From: a virus
Reading direction: 5' to 3' (one strand)
DNA: 41,745 nt
Virus record (IMG/VR): IMGVR_UViG_3300006916_000103
Coordinates: 1-41,745 of that record
The notes under the pieces are model-generated. The model worked only from the letters and a program-made list of their open reading frames with translations, ran no database searches and was not told where the DNA came from. Of the stretch, positions 1 through 8,196 are shown piece after piece. The position numbers were made by a program, and so were the translations under genes. Numbering within the stretch: position 1 is the first letter of the stretch; each line of letters begins with the position of its first letter.

Positions 1-2
1 AG

Positions 3-671
3 CAGATTCGACTAGAAAACATGATGCAGTCTGGGACTGGAGCTACTTCATTGGCTGGTGGATCACCTACGGGTACTCAAGTTGATAGATCAGGTAAGGC
101 ATTGGGTACACTTTTGACTCAGACTAGATCGCAGTTTAGTAAGTTTGTGAGAAAGTTTGAGAAAAGAATGATTGAAAAAAGCCTACAGAAGTCATGGGAT
201 ATAATTATACAATTTTTTGACGATGAGATATTGATACCTATACAGGGTTCTGATGGGGTAGTTACATCGAAATTACAAACACCTTCGGAGATAGTTGGTC
301 AATTTAAGATAAATGTATCAACAGGGTCTCAATTTTTAAAAGAGCGTGAGTATCGGGACTCTATACTCGAATTACTATCTGTGGCTGGTATAAATGATAA
401 ATTTATTGAGACGCTTGATATTGTACCGATGCTACAAGAGATTGCTATGTCACTATCACCAAAATTAGCCAGATTTATAAATCCTGATAACTTGGTAAAT
501 AAGCAATCTCAGATGATAAAGCAACTACGACAGGCTCTAGAAAATGTGGGGGAACAGAATAAAGACTTATATGAAGAAGCAAAGAGATTGCAGGGAGAGT
601 TAAAACAAACTGATAGAGCTGCTGCATCCATACCTGGTCCTATTGAGAAAGAGGAGCTTAAGACAAATTGA
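3..671 (+). CDS. Portal protein, C-terminal part (5'-truncated by window edge)
   Basis: This reading frame enters at the window edge and encodes the last 222 residues of the portal protein; the complete gene is at 39307-41328. The residues match that protein's C-terminus except for three substitutions near the end (K/Q, R/Q and A/S in the final coiled-coil stretch). The segment is helical, with a Gln/Glu/Lys-rich coiled coil at about the last 60 residues, as expected for a portal barrel or C-terminal region. The stop TGA overlaps the TTG start of the next gene. Since this is the same locus seen from a second strain, it should be counted once. Confidence 0.9.
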   Translation, partial: QIRLENMMQSGTGATSLAGGSPTGTQVDRSGKALGTLLTQTRSQFSKFVRKFEKRMIEKSLQKSWDIIIQFFDDEILIPIQGSDGVVTSKLQTPSEIVGQFKINVSTGSQFLKEREYRDSILELLSVAGINDKFIETLDIVPMLQEIAMSLSPKLARFINPDNLVNKQSQMIKQLRQALENVGEQNKDLYEEAKRLQGELKQTDRAAASIPGPIEKEELKTN

Positions 672-931
672 TTTATGAACAGTCTGATGAGGATTTAGAA
701 AAAATAAAGAATGCTTCTTATATGAAAGATTTATTAACAACGCCAGGCTGGAGATTAATAGATTCAGGAATAAAAGATGAGTTATCTTCATTAAAAGTAA
801 AAAGGGACAGTTCCGATGACCCTAACATTATAATGTCTTGCATTAGGCAGGAAGATGGTATAATGTTCGTTAAAGAGGTTATTCAAGAGTATATTACTCT
901 TGGTGACGAAGCAGTGAAAAACTCTGCCTAA
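668..931 (+). CDS. Small head-region protein, unknown
   Basis: This 87-aa, acidic, mostly helical protein sits between portal and scaffold. The only in-frame start is TTG at 668, which overlaps the portal stop (TTGA), so initiation is probably translationally coupled; a GAGGAG lies about 13 nt upstream. The second allele at 41325-41588 keeps the frame with only a few residue changes, which shows that it is a conserved coding gene. No domain is recognised. Its position suggests a capsid-assembly or minor head role, but nothing in the sequence proves it. Confidence 0.7.
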   Translation: MIYEQSDEDLEKIKNASYMKDLLTTPGWRLIDSGIKDELSSLKVKRDSSDDPNIIMSCIRQEDGIMFVKEVIQEYITLGDEAVKNSA

Positions 932-941
932 ATAACACTCC

Positions 942-960
942 ACGTGGTCGTCAACCACGT
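942..960 (+). promoter_or_regulatory. Hairpin in the scaffold leader
   Basis: A perfect 7-bp stem (ACGTGGT / ACCACGT) with a 5-nt loop CGTCA lies between the 87-aa gene and the scaffold start at 985. There is no T-run, so it is not a simple terminator; it could be an RNA-processing, stability or translation-control element. In the second allele (41599-41617) the stem carries a mismatch, and a different perfect palindrome ACCACGTGGT (41596-41605) appears. Confidence 0.5.
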
Positions 961-984
961 AAAACAGACGTAAGGAGAAAAAAA

Positions 985-1824
985 ATGCCTATTGAAGACA
1001 TTGAAATTAAAGCACCTGAGATTTTGACACAAGAAATGGGGGAATCTGTATTTAACGAGATGTTTGATCAGAAACAGCCAGGTGTTAAGAATCAAGATGC
1101 AGACTTAGGAGTAAGTGAATCACTTAACCAAGTCGAGGATGATATACCTAATGCTTCTATTCGTTTAGAGAAGATGAAGAAGCAAAGGGATGATGCTACA
1201 CAGGAGATGCAGGCTCTAAAAGAACAGTTTGCTGAACTAAAAGGTCAAATATCAGCCTTTAAAGATTTAAATAATAATAATGGAGATATAGATACGGAGG
1301 TTGATCCTACGGAGTATATGGATGATGTTCAGAAGTTAAATTATACTGAAACCCAAAATCTAAAAGAGCAGGTTAAACAGTTAACTGATGTTATCCAGGG
1401 TATTCAGACTGATAAAACTAAAGATAAAATACAGAAGCAAGAAGACAACTTCTTTGATAGTAAGCCAGAGTTAAAAGCTAAAAAAGATGAGGTTGTTGGA
1501 GAGCTTCTAGATTACCTTAAAGATAAGCCATCGATTAAGGCTATGATCAAAGAGGGATCTGTAACTTTAAATGAAGTTTACGGCATGTATTCAGCCAGTA
1601 AACCTCAATCCACAAAAACATCTCAGGTTAGTAATCCTGATAAATTTTTTAGTGGGCATTCTGAACCTGTGCAGTCTAATAGAGATCAAGTATCTGAAAA
1701 TGATGTTAATCGCAAAAAAGCGTTAAGAATATTAAGAAACAAGGAATCTATGAATAAATCTGACGCAGTTAATTACCTTAAGGATACAATAACCTCAGAT
1801 CTAATCTCACAACTAGATTTTTAA
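985..1824 (+). CDS. Capsid scaffolding protein (probable)
   Basis: The 279-aa product is very rich in Glu, Asp, Lys and Gln. It has a long predicted coiled coil at about residues 55-90 (RLEKMKKQRDDATQEMQALK and following) and a second helical stretch near 125-150. It lies directly before the major capsid gene, the usual scaffold position. Low hydrophobicity, no catalytic motif and length all fit a phage scaffold. The start has an AAGGAG site 8 nt upstream. The C-terminus is a small helical, basic segment, as in scaffolds that bind the capsid shell. The call rests on position and composition rather than a sequence-family match. The beginning of a second allele is at 41642-41745. Confidence 0.8.
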   Translation: MPIEDIEIKAPEILTQEMGESVFNEMFDQKQPGVKNQDADLGVSESLNQVEDDIPNASIRLEKMKKQRDDATQEMQALKEQFAELKGQISAFKDLNNNNGDIDTEVDPTEYMDDVQKLNYTETQNLKEQVKQLTDVIQGIQTDKTKDKIQKQEDNFFDSKPELKAKKDEVVGELLDYLKDKPSIKAMIKEGSVTLNEVYGMYSASKPQSTKTSQVSNPDKFFSGHSEPVQSNRDQVSENDVNRKKALRILRNKESMNKSDAVNYLKDTITSDLISQLDF

Positions 1825-1842
1825 TAATTAAGGAGAAAAAAA

Positions 1843-2754
1843 ATGGCTACTTTATATTCAACATATCAAGCTCAACAAAATGCGCGAGACGTATCGGACT
1901 TTGTAACAAATGTATCCCCAAAGGATAGTCCGTTTTTTTCATTAATTGGATCAAACGCCGGAGGATCTCGATTAAAAGAGAATGTAACTGATTCTTTAGC
2001 AGCAGCGAACAAGGACAATGCATTAGCAGAAGGTGGTACATTTTCAGATGATACAATTGGCACTAGATCTACTGAGTCAAACTATATGCAGATTTTTGAT
2101 AAAGTCATTAATGTTACGGGGACTCAAGAAGAAGTTCTCAAATATGGCGGTGTTAAATCAGAGCTTGCTTATCAGGTTAAGAAACGTTTTACTGAACTTG
2201 CGACTGACGTTGAAGAGGCTTTCATTCAAGGTGTCTCAGCTTCTGGGACAACAGCGGTTGCACGTAAACTCAATGGTCTTGTGGCAAAGATCACCACAAA
2301 TACAGCCACAGCAGATATTACTGGCGCTACATGGACTGGAACAAGTGACGCTAACTTAGCAGCTTTTGAAGATTCACTTAATGATATGTTTGACCAAATG
2401 TGGACAACGGGACAAGCCCCAGACACAGTATTAGTTGGTGGTGACCGTAAGAGACGAATTTCTAAGTTATCAACTAAAGTAACACGAAACGTTGAGGCCG
2501 AGCGCAAAACACAAATTTTATCAATTAACGTATATGATTCAGATTTTGGTACAGTAAATGTCATTCTTGATAGATACGTTCCTGACGCAAATATTCTAGC
2601 GGTAGCTCTAGATATGTGGGAAGTTTCATATTTAAGACGTTTTACACAATTCAAATTAGCAAAGACTACTGATAGCACTCGTATTGCTATTGTTGGTGAG
2701 CTAACATTGGATGGTAAGACAGAGAAGGCTGGCGGTAAAATTACAGCTTCATAA
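1843..2754 (+). CDS. Major capsid protein, DUF5309 / SU10-like
   Basis: The 303-aa protein forms the phage head shell (HK97-type fold expected). The N-terminal pattern DVSDFVTNVSPKDSPFFSLIG (about residues 17-36) is typical of the DUF5309 (SU10-type major capsid) family. It is followed by the conserved 'E..YMQIFDKVINVTGTQE' segment near residue 80 and a TRNVEAE/LDRYVPD region toward the C-terminus. It has a strong AAGGAG ribosome site and sits 18 bp after the scaffold. A strong rho-independent terminator follows directly, so this gene can be the most abundant 3' product of the head operon. Length is slightly short for the family but domain order looks complete. Confidence 0.92.
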   Translation: MATLYSTYQAQQNARDVSDFVTNVSPKDSPFFSLIGSNAGGSRLKENVTDSLAAANKDNALAEGGTFSDDTIGTRSTESNYMQIFDKVINVTGTQEEVLKYGGVKSELAYQVKKRFTELATDVEEAFIQGVSASGTTAVARKLNGLVAKITTNTATADITGATWTGTSDANLAAFEDSLNDMFDQMWTTGQAPDTVLVGGDRKRRISKLSTKVTRNVEAERKTQILSINVYDSDFGTVNVILDRYVPDANILAVALDMWEVSYLRRFTQFKLAKTTDSTRIAIVGELTLDGKTEKAGGKITAS

Positions 2755-2781
2755 GTTATAATTTAACCTTAGAGATTCTTT

Positions 2782-2817
2782 AAAAGGCGACGAGTTGAAA
2801 GACTGTCGCCTTTTTTT
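2782..2817 (+). terminator. Rho-independent terminator after capsid gene
   Basis: A 10-bp perfect stem (AAAAGGCGAC / GTCGCCTTTT) with a 13-nt loop runs into a T-run at 2811-2817. It separates the head operon from the glycan cassette and would sharply reduce read-through into it. Confidence 0.9.
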
Positions 2818-2818
2818 A

Positions 2819-2847
2819 TTGAATATGTAATAACATTGTTATAGAAT
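2819..2847 (+). promoter_or_regulatory. Sigma70-like promoter of the glycan cassette with overlapping palindromes
   Basis: A TTGAAT box, 17-nt spacer and TAGAAT box directly follow the terminator. Two perfect palindromes overlap it: ATAACA-T-TGTTAT at 2830-2842 and GTTATA-GAA-TATAAC at 2838-2852, both operator-like. With a normal 7-nt discriminator, transcription would start at about 2854, the A of the next ATG, so the first mRNA could be leaderless. This is predicted from sequence only. Confidence 0.6.
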
Positions 2848-2853
2848 ATAACC

Positions 2854-3186
2854 ATGTTTACTTTACAAGAATTGGCTATAGCTTCAGATGTGGACCTGTC
2901 ACGAATAAATCCAGAGATGTCTGATTTTGATCAAAAGGTAGAGATGGCTAATCAGCTTGTTAAAAAGTGGATGAAAAACCCTAAAAACAGAGAGTATCTT
3001 GATGAAAAAAAATCAGATTACATCCATGACAGAGGCTGGTCCGTAGGCTCTAACTTTAAGCATGAGGTCGATATACCTCAGGAAGCTTTTCTTCTATTAC
3101 CTAAAGAGATACGTAGTGATAAAAAAGAACTTATGAAATGGGCATCAAGGTATCACCCGTATCTTTTTCATAAAAGTGTAGTATGA
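2854..3186 (+). CDS. Unknown protein, first gene of glycan cassette
   Basis: The 110-aa protein is soluble and has no recognised domain. It is charged, with a helical N-terminus and aromatic-rich C-terminal end (SRYHPYLFHKS). There is no Shine-Dalgarno sequence before the ATG, and the predicted promoter would place the transcription start at the ATG itself. The next ATG in frame (residue 22, in PEMSDF) also lacks a clear ribosome site. Its stop overlaps the following transferase start (ATGA), so it belongs to the same unit. It could be an accessory factor for glycan transfer or a capsid protein that is decorated, but no function can be assigned. Confidence 0.75.
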   Translation: MFTLQELAIASDVDLSRINPEMSDFDQKVEMANQLVKKWMKNPKNREYLDEKKSDYIHDRGWSVGSNFKHEVDIPQEAFLLLPKEIRSDKKELMKWASRYHPYLFHKSVV

Positions 3187-3905
3187 GTCACCCATGCATT
3201 GATTGGATACCTTCAGAAGTAGCTCTAAGATGCAATATTTTTTGGACATTAGATTTTGGCATCCCAGAATTACCAGGACCAAAAATTTGGATTGAGCACG
3301 GCATCCCTGATAATCATGTTCTATCTAAGAGGCAATTCCATGATGATGTACATTATCTTTGTAATAATAATTGGACGTATGATAACTTAAAAAAAAACGG
3401 CTTAATGGCTTATCATGTAGGTAGTATTTATACGGACATGACAATTCCTCGTCGTAGAAATCCATCTAAACTTGTATATGCGCCTCAGCATTGTAGAATG
3501 GAGCATCATAGTTTACCTGTGGAATGGAATCAAGAACCTCTGACTAAATTGGAGTTAGAAAAAATATGCGAAGATTATGATTGTGATGGATACATTACAT
3601 CTATTGTTGATGATACTCAAAGGGATTTGTACGATCACTTAAATCCAATAATGAGTAATAGATTTTACAATATGGGTCGTGAACATTTTAAAAAATGTCA
3701 GTTTTTATATGAAAACGCAAAAGTTGTCTATTCGGACCTGATGTCGACATTCGATATAGTTGCCGAATCACACGGGATTAAGGTGATAGGCAGGGGCAAT
3801 CAAAATATGCCTCGTGATTACGATAATATAGAGGTATTAACAGATGGACAGTCATGCGCTCGTATTTTAAAGGTCATAAAGGAGATACTGGATGGATTTT
3901 CTTAA
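3183..3905 (+). CDS. GT-B-like glycosyl / glycerophosphotransferase
   Basis: This 240-aa protein has two features of GT-B or CDP-glycerol-type transferases. The first is a 'KIWIEHGIPD' segment (about residues 34-43), similar to the WIEHG region of CDP-glycerol glycerophosphotransferases. The second is a C-terminal 'AKVVYSDLMSTFDIVAESHG' segment followed by IKVI (about residues 178-201), which matches the nucleotide-sugar-binding 'SD.SST..EA...G.PVI' pattern. The short length suggests a reduced or single-lobe version. The start overlaps the previous stop (ATGA) and the end overlaps the methyltransferase. Donor and acceptor are unknown; a CMP-nonulosonate or another sugar nucleotide is possible, given NeuA and NeuB elsewhere in the genome. 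Confidence 0.6.
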   Translation: MSHPCIDWIPSEVALRCNIFWTLDFGIPELPGPKIWIEHGIPDNHVLSKRQFHDDVHYLCNNNWTYDNLKKNGLMAYHVGSIYTDMTIPRRRNPSKLVYAPQHCRMEHHSLPVEWNQEPLTKLELEKICEDYDCDGYITSIVDDTQRDLYDHLNPIMSNRFYNMGREHFKKCQFLYENAKVVYSDLMSTFDIVAESHGIKVIGRGNQNMPRDYDNIEVLTDGQSCARILKVIKEILDGFS

Positions 3906-4593
3906 ATCTTTAGACTTACCATTAGCTAAAAAGTATAGATCGGTAATATTTATGCATCCTAGATGGACCCCGTTGTCTGCCTGGACACAACATATACCGT
4001 TTGCATTTTTTTTAATGGCAGTTATGAAGCCTAAGAAAGTTGTTGAGCTAGGATCTTTTTTAGGTTCTTCATTTTTTGCTTTTTGCCAAGCAGCTAAAGA
4101 ACTTGATATAGACACGCAGTGTTATGCAGTGGATACATGGGAAGGAGATAAGCATGCGGGTCACTATGATGATGATATATATAAGACTGTTGTGGCAGCG
4201 CATTCTCATTATAGGGAGTTTGCATATTTATTGCGGATGACATTTGATAAAGCAAATAAATTATCTGAAACTAACAATGTGGATTTGTTGCATATAGATG
4301 GGCTTCATACATATGAGGCTGTCAAACATGATTTTGAAACATGGTTACCAAAGATGTCTGATAATGGTGTAATTATATTTCACGATACAACTGAGATGAA
4401 AGAGGATTTTGGAGTCTGGAGATTATGGAATGAAATATCAACACAGTATCCATCGGCGAATTTCTCTCACGGTCATGGTCTTGGGATATTGCTGGTGGGG
4501 AGTAAAGTAAAAAAAGAACTTAGGAGGTTTGTTAAAGATAAACACTTCCATTCTTACGAACATCTATTTCACATACTTGGAGTATCTATATGA
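3892..4593 (+). CDS. SAM-dependent methyltransferase (Methyltransf_24-like)
   Basis: A class I methyltransferase of 233 aa. The SAM-binding motif I is KVVELGSFLGSSFF (about residues 45-58), an acidic motif II lies in 'CYAVDTWEGD' near 77-86, and the family hallmark 'LLHIDGLHTYEAVKHDFETW' is at about 131-150. It ends with 'GVIIFHDT'. This family often O-methylates sugars or glycan chains and is common in polysaccharide clusters. The start is preceded by AAAGGAG and lies inside the end of the preceding transferase; its stop overlaps the next glycosyltransferase (ATGA). Role inferred: methylating the glycan made or transferred by its neighbours. DNA methylation is unlikely, because no DNA-methylase catalytic motif is present. 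Confidence 0.8.
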   Translation: MDFLKSLDLPLAKKYRSVIFMHPRWTPLSAWTQHIPFAFFLMAVMKPKKVVELGSFLGSSFFAFCQAAKELDIDTQCYAVDTWEGDKHAGHYDDDIYKTVVAAHSHYREFAYLLRMTFDKANKLSETNNVDLLHIDGLHTYEAVKHDFETWLPKMSDNGVIIFHDTTEMKEDFGVWRLWNEISTQYPSANFSHGHGLGILLVGSKVKKELRRFVKDKHFHSYEHLFHILGVSI

Positions 4594-5816
4594 TTAAAAA
4601 ACAAAAAGGTTGGAAGTTAAGAGTATGTATAATATCCAAAAATAAAGGTTTTTGTTACTACTACAGATTGAAGTGGCCTTTAGCTGAGCTAGAGAAGAGA
4701 GGGTTAGTTGAAACGCGAGGTTTAGATTGGTCAAACCCTGAATTTAAGAGGAATATAGGTAAGTACATGTCAGATGCCGTAGAGTGGGCAGATGTTATTA
4801 TATTTCATTATACAAACCCTTCTGATATTTTAGTTAGATTTAATGATTTTGCAATACAGAATAAATTACCTAAATTATTTGTGTCAGAATTTGATGATGA
4901 TTTTACATGTGTCCATCCATCTAACAGTTATTACAGGTATGCCGGAATAAAGAATATTCAGTTATCTGATGGTAATTATGCTTGGAAAGATGGGGAATTG
5001 TGTGATCCACTTGGGGAGTATAATGATGCAAGCGATTCTGAAAAAGACGCTTTTCGATTTAATATTTTAAGAAATAAGGCAAGAATGGCGAAGATGTTTA
5101 GAGCTCTCATATATTCAGATGTCATAACCTGTACAACCCCAGATCTCGGATTAACATTTAATAAGTGGAACGAAAACGTTTCTATTTTACCTAATTTTAT
5201 TAACCCAGATGAAATGAACTACCCTGGTAAAAAGAAGAGGCGTGACCATGTATTAATAGGGTGGCAAGGTGGTGATAGTCATCATCACGATTTAAAAATG
5301 ATTATGCCGGCATTAAAAATGATTAAGGAAAAGTACAAGGATAATGTCAAATTTAGATTTTATGGAGCAGCTTTTGTTAATATGTATAAAGAAATAAATG
5401 GTGAACATATAGAGTGGATAGATCCAGAAAAATTTAATAAAGTATTTTCAGAAGACCTTATTGATATAGGGATAGTCCCATTAATAGATCCAGAGATTAA
5501 TCGTTTCAATAACTCAAAATCTAATATAAAATGGCTTGAGTATTCACACTACGCAATACCATCCGTAGTTTCTGGGTGTAAACCATACGTTCAACATATA
5601 GAGGATGGGAAGACAGGGCTTTTGGCTTATAGTGTAAATGACTGGTTTAATCACATATGCAAACTTATAGATGACCCTATTTATAGATTTAAATTAGGAT
5701 CAGATGCAAAAAAACATGTTGATTTAAATTTCTCTATCCAGAATCATGCGTATAAGTGGTATGATTTATATATGAATGCGCTTAATGCAAAGGTTAAGCA
5801 TTTATCTACAATATGA
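4590..5816 (+). CDS. GT4-family-like glycosyltransferase
   Basis: The 408-aa protein has GT-B architecture. An N-terminal Rossmann-like half contains 'RLKWPLAELEKRG' and a 'DVIIFHYT' strand (about residues 68-75). The C-terminal half has 'VLIGWQGGDSHHHDL' (about 221-235) and the donor-binding 'NSKSNIKWLEYSHYAIPSVV' (about 309-328) followed by 'HIEDGKTGLLA', the usual E-x7-E-type region of GT4 enzymes. The start overlaps the methyltransferase stop (ATGA). It is the last gene before the tail adaptor, and 14 bp separate them. It probably transfers a sugar to a virion protein, a growing glycan, or modified DNA; the acceptor cannot be read from the sequence. Confidence 0.82.
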   Translation: MIKKQKGWKLRVCIISKNKGFCYYYRLKWPLAELEKRGLVETRGLDWSNPEFKRNIGKYMSDAVEWADVIIFHYTNPSDILVRFNDFAIQNKLPKLFVSEFDDDFTCVHPSNSYYRYAGIKNIQLSDGNYAWKDGELCDPLGEYNDASDSEKDAFRFNILRNKARMAKMFRALIYSDVITCTTPDLGLTFNKWNENVSILPNFINPDEMNYPGKKKRRDHVLIGWQGGDSHHHDLKMIMPALKMIKEKYKDNVKFRFYGAAFVNMYKEINGEHIEWIDPEKFNKVFSEDLIDIGIVPLIDPEINRFNNSKSNIKWLEYSHYAIPSVVSGCKPYVQHIEDGKTGLLAYSVNDWFNHICKLIDDPIYRFKLGSDAKKHVDLNFSIQNHAYKWYDLYMNALNAKVKHLSTI

Positions 5817-5830
5817 AATAAGGATTTAAT

Positions 5831-6478
5831 ATGGCTACATTCTCATGGACTAGTTTATTTACAAACCAGACTTTAACCCGAGACTCATTTATTACTAACT
5901 TAAGAACTAGGGTTGATGAAGACACAGAGGATAATATTAGTGATACTCAAATTGTATCTCTTATTAATCAGGGGTTAGATAATATTGGTCGAGCAGCTGG
6001 TCTCTTGCCAGAGTATGCCACCGTAAGTGCTGATGGTTCATCATCTTATACATTGCCTACAAACTTAGTTATGCTTGATGAATTGTATTATATCGATACA
6101 AATTCACCAGCAAACTATACATATTTGAGTTCAACTAATTTTCAAGAGCTACAGAGTAACGGATATAGCTCAGACACTCCTTATTATTATGTTAGAGAAG
6201 GTGAGAATGTATCAATATTTGGAAGCGGTAAAAGCACAGGTACTTATCGCCTATATGGTAGTAGAATACCTACAAAGCCAGCAACTGGCTCATCATATAT
6301 AGATTTGCCAGATCAATATATAGAGTTACTTTACTTATGGTGTGAATGGAAATATTGGGTGAGAAGAAGAGTCCCAGATGAATCTTCTTTAGCTCGAGAG
6401 TTGTATTTTAGTATATTAAATAGTGTTCGAGAACAGGTTGTGTCCCAGTACTCAAGAGGCGCTACAGCTTATGGCTAA
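5831..6478 (+). CDS. Head-tail adaptor protein
   Basis: The 215-aa protein is predicted to sit below the portal and link it to the tail nozzle. An N-terminal helical segment 'RDSFITNLRTRVDEDTEDNI' (residues 17-36) is followed by 'LINQGLDNIGRAAGLLPEY', a beta-rich middle ('YTLPTNLVMLDELYYID'), and a C-terminal helix 'LYLWCEWKYWVRRRVPDESS'. This order is characteristic of gp4/gp6-like connector adaptors of short-tailed phages. It lies between the inserted glycan cassette and the nozzle gene and overlaps the nozzle start by 8 bp. AAGGAT serves as ribosome site. Confidence 0.72.
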   Translation: MATFSWTSLFTNQTLTRDSFITNLRTRVDEDTEDNISDTQIVSLINQGLDNIGRAAGLLPEYATVSADGSSSYTLPTNLVMLDELYYIDTNSPANYTYLSSTNFQELQSNGYSSDTPYYYVREGENVSIFGSGKSTGTYRLYGSRIPTKPATGSSYIDLPDQYIELLYLWCEWKYWVRRRVPDESSLARELYFSILNSVREQVVSQYSRGATAYG

Positions 6479-8195
6479 AGATCTTCGACAGAAAGTTGTT
6501 GATAATTTTTCTACTGGCTTAAATGTTATAGATAGCCCACATGATATGGCAGATTCTGATCTTCAGGTAGCAGATAATGTGGTTTTTAGACCTAGCGGGG
6601 AGGCTGAATCTATAGATGGACTTCTTCAGACTGGTAACGATATTTATATTAATGGGTCAATATCAACTAGCATATTAGGTGGAGTTAGGTTTAATGACCT
6701 AATATACATAATGGCGAGTAATGGCGTAGAGTCAAGACTAGTTTATTTAGATACGACATTAACCGGATCAATAACAGCCTTCGCTGATGCCGGAAGCGGT
6801 CAGGTGACTGTAACTTCTGTAAGTCACGGCATGAACAATAATGATTCAGTAACTATAAGTGGAACTACAAATTATAATGGTATTTTTACTATAGCAAATA
6901 CAACCACTAATACATTCGAAATAACAGATACGTGGGTATCTGACGATGCTACGGGAACCTGGGATACAGATGGATGGGTGGAAGCCTCTAGTCAAAACTT
7001 CGATCCAGCAGCATTATTTGATTTCATTGTTTATAATAATAAGATGTGGTTTGTTAATGGATTAACAACAAATTCAAATGTTATTCACTTTTTAGATACA
7101 TCTAATACTTTGACAGGCCTTACTACGGCATCAGGATTAGAATCCGGAATAAATCGTATAACTCTTCATTTAGAACGTGTATGGATATCTAAAAATAATA
7201 GTATATTTGTCTCTATTCAATATCCAACAGGTTCAAATACAGATTGGGATGCATCTAGAGCTTACTCAGGATCAAATGCACCAGGTCTTATCCAGTTAGA
7301 TAATAACACTGAGGATTCTATAAAAAAAATGGAATCACATTTCGGTCAATTAACTGTATTTAGGGAGTTTAGGATAAATGTTGTTACTGGAACCTCTATA
7401 CTTACAGCAACTATAGAAAAATCATTTAATGCCAGAGGGATAATTGCACCTTTTTCAATAGGAAAATCAGATCGTTTCTTGTATTTTTTATCACGAGATG
7501 GGGTTAAGCAGTTTTCTGGCATAACAACGCAGGATCAGACTACAACATTCGATTCTATAAGCACTATAGGATTAGATAGAAAAATAAGAACAGAGGTAAC
7601 GGCTTTCTCAGACCAGTCAATGGCCACAGGGTATGCCTTTAAGGATAAATATTACCTATCTGATGGAGATAGTACAATATTGGTATTTGATGAAATAACA
7701 GGAGGCTGGTCAAAATGGACTATAGGAGGTGCGGAATTGTTTTTAGAGTCCGGTGATAATCTTTTTGTTGCAAAAGGCTCTAAGTTTTACCAGATTAATG
7801 CGGATCCATCATCATCAATAACTTCAAGGGTAAAGACAAAAGATTTTAATTTACAAACAGACCAATATTATAAAATGTTTGATAAATTACTTATAACATT
7901 AAAATCATTTCAGTCATCTCAAGATGTAGATCTTGAGTGGTACCTAGATGGTTCTGAAACGGCAAGTGGATCAAAAAGTATTACGGTTCAAGGTACTGGT
8001 GTGAAGTGGGATTCTGGATATAAATGGGATTCAGGTGTTCGATGGGATGCTGGATCAATAAATTTCACAAGAGAAAAGCAGCGAAAATTACGTCAAGGTG
8101 TTACAATAGCTTTTGGAGTTAAATCTACAGGATCAAATAGGTTCTCTGTTAGCTCGATAGATTTATTATATGAAATAATGCGAAAGGAGTCTTAG
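6471..8195 (+). CDS. Tail nozzle / stopper beta-propeller protein
   Basis: The ATG at 6471, which overlaps the adaptor stop, gives 574 aa. Its N-terminus 'FSTGLNVIDSPHDMADSDLQ' plus 'VADNVVFRPSGEAES' is the typical opening of phage nozzle or tail-tubular-B-like proteins. An embedded beta-sandwich segment lies at about residues 103-175 ('GQVTVTSVSHGMNNNDSVTI'). It is followed by propeller-like repeats ('DRFLYFLSRDGVKQFSG', 'YYLSDGDSTILVFDEITGGW'). The C-terminus carries the motif K/RWDSGxKWDSGVRWDAG. An upstream in-frame start at 6423 would lie deep in the adaptor gene and lacks support. Confidence 0.75.
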   Translation: MAKDLRQKVVDNFSTGLNVIDSPHDMADSDLQVADNVVFRPSGEAESIDGLLQTGNDIYINGSISTSILGGVRFNDLIYIMASNGVESRLVYLDTTLTGSITAFADAGSGQVTVTSVSHGMNNNDSVTISGTTNYNGIFTIANTTTNTFEITDTWVSDDATGTWDTDGWVEASSQNFDPAALFDFIVYNNKMWFVNGLTTNSNVIHFLDTSNTLTGLTTASGLESGINRITLHLERVWISKNNSIFVSIQYPTGSNTDWDASRAYSGSNAPGLIQLDNNTEDSIKKMESHFGQLTVFREFRINVVTGTSILTATIEKSFNARGIIAPFSIGKSDRFLYFLSRDGVKQFSGITTQDQTTTFDSISTIGLDRKIRTEVTAFSDQSMATGYAFKDKYYLSDGDSTILVFDEITGGWSKWTIGGAELFLESGDNLFVAKGSKFYQINADPSSSITSRVKTKDFNLQTDQYYKMFDKLLITLKSFQSSQDVDLEWYLDGSETASGSKSITVQGTGVKWDSGYKWDSGVRWDAGSINFTREKQRKLRQGVTIAFGVKSTGSNRFSVSSIDLLYEIMRKES

Positions 8196-8196
8196 T

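Larger units (their letters stand above)
1..1088. repeat. Left copy of divergent terminal redundancy
   Basis: This stretch matches 40658-41745 base for base at an offset of 40657, with no insertion or deletion. Compared by eye there are about 55 substitutions, so roughly 95% identity. It covers the portal C-terminus, the 87-aa gene and the scaffold start. Most changes in the portal part are silent: 3 amino-acid changes in about 220 codons. True terminal repeats of one phage molecule are normally identical. The simplest reading is therefore a circular or permuted genome whose contig ends derive from two co-occurring strains. Confidence 0.9.

Noticed and set aside
3892-4593. DNA methyltransferase
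   Set aside because: Has the SAM fold and IDG-HxY signature of small-molecule/sugar methyltransferases but no DPPY-type or PC catalytic motif.
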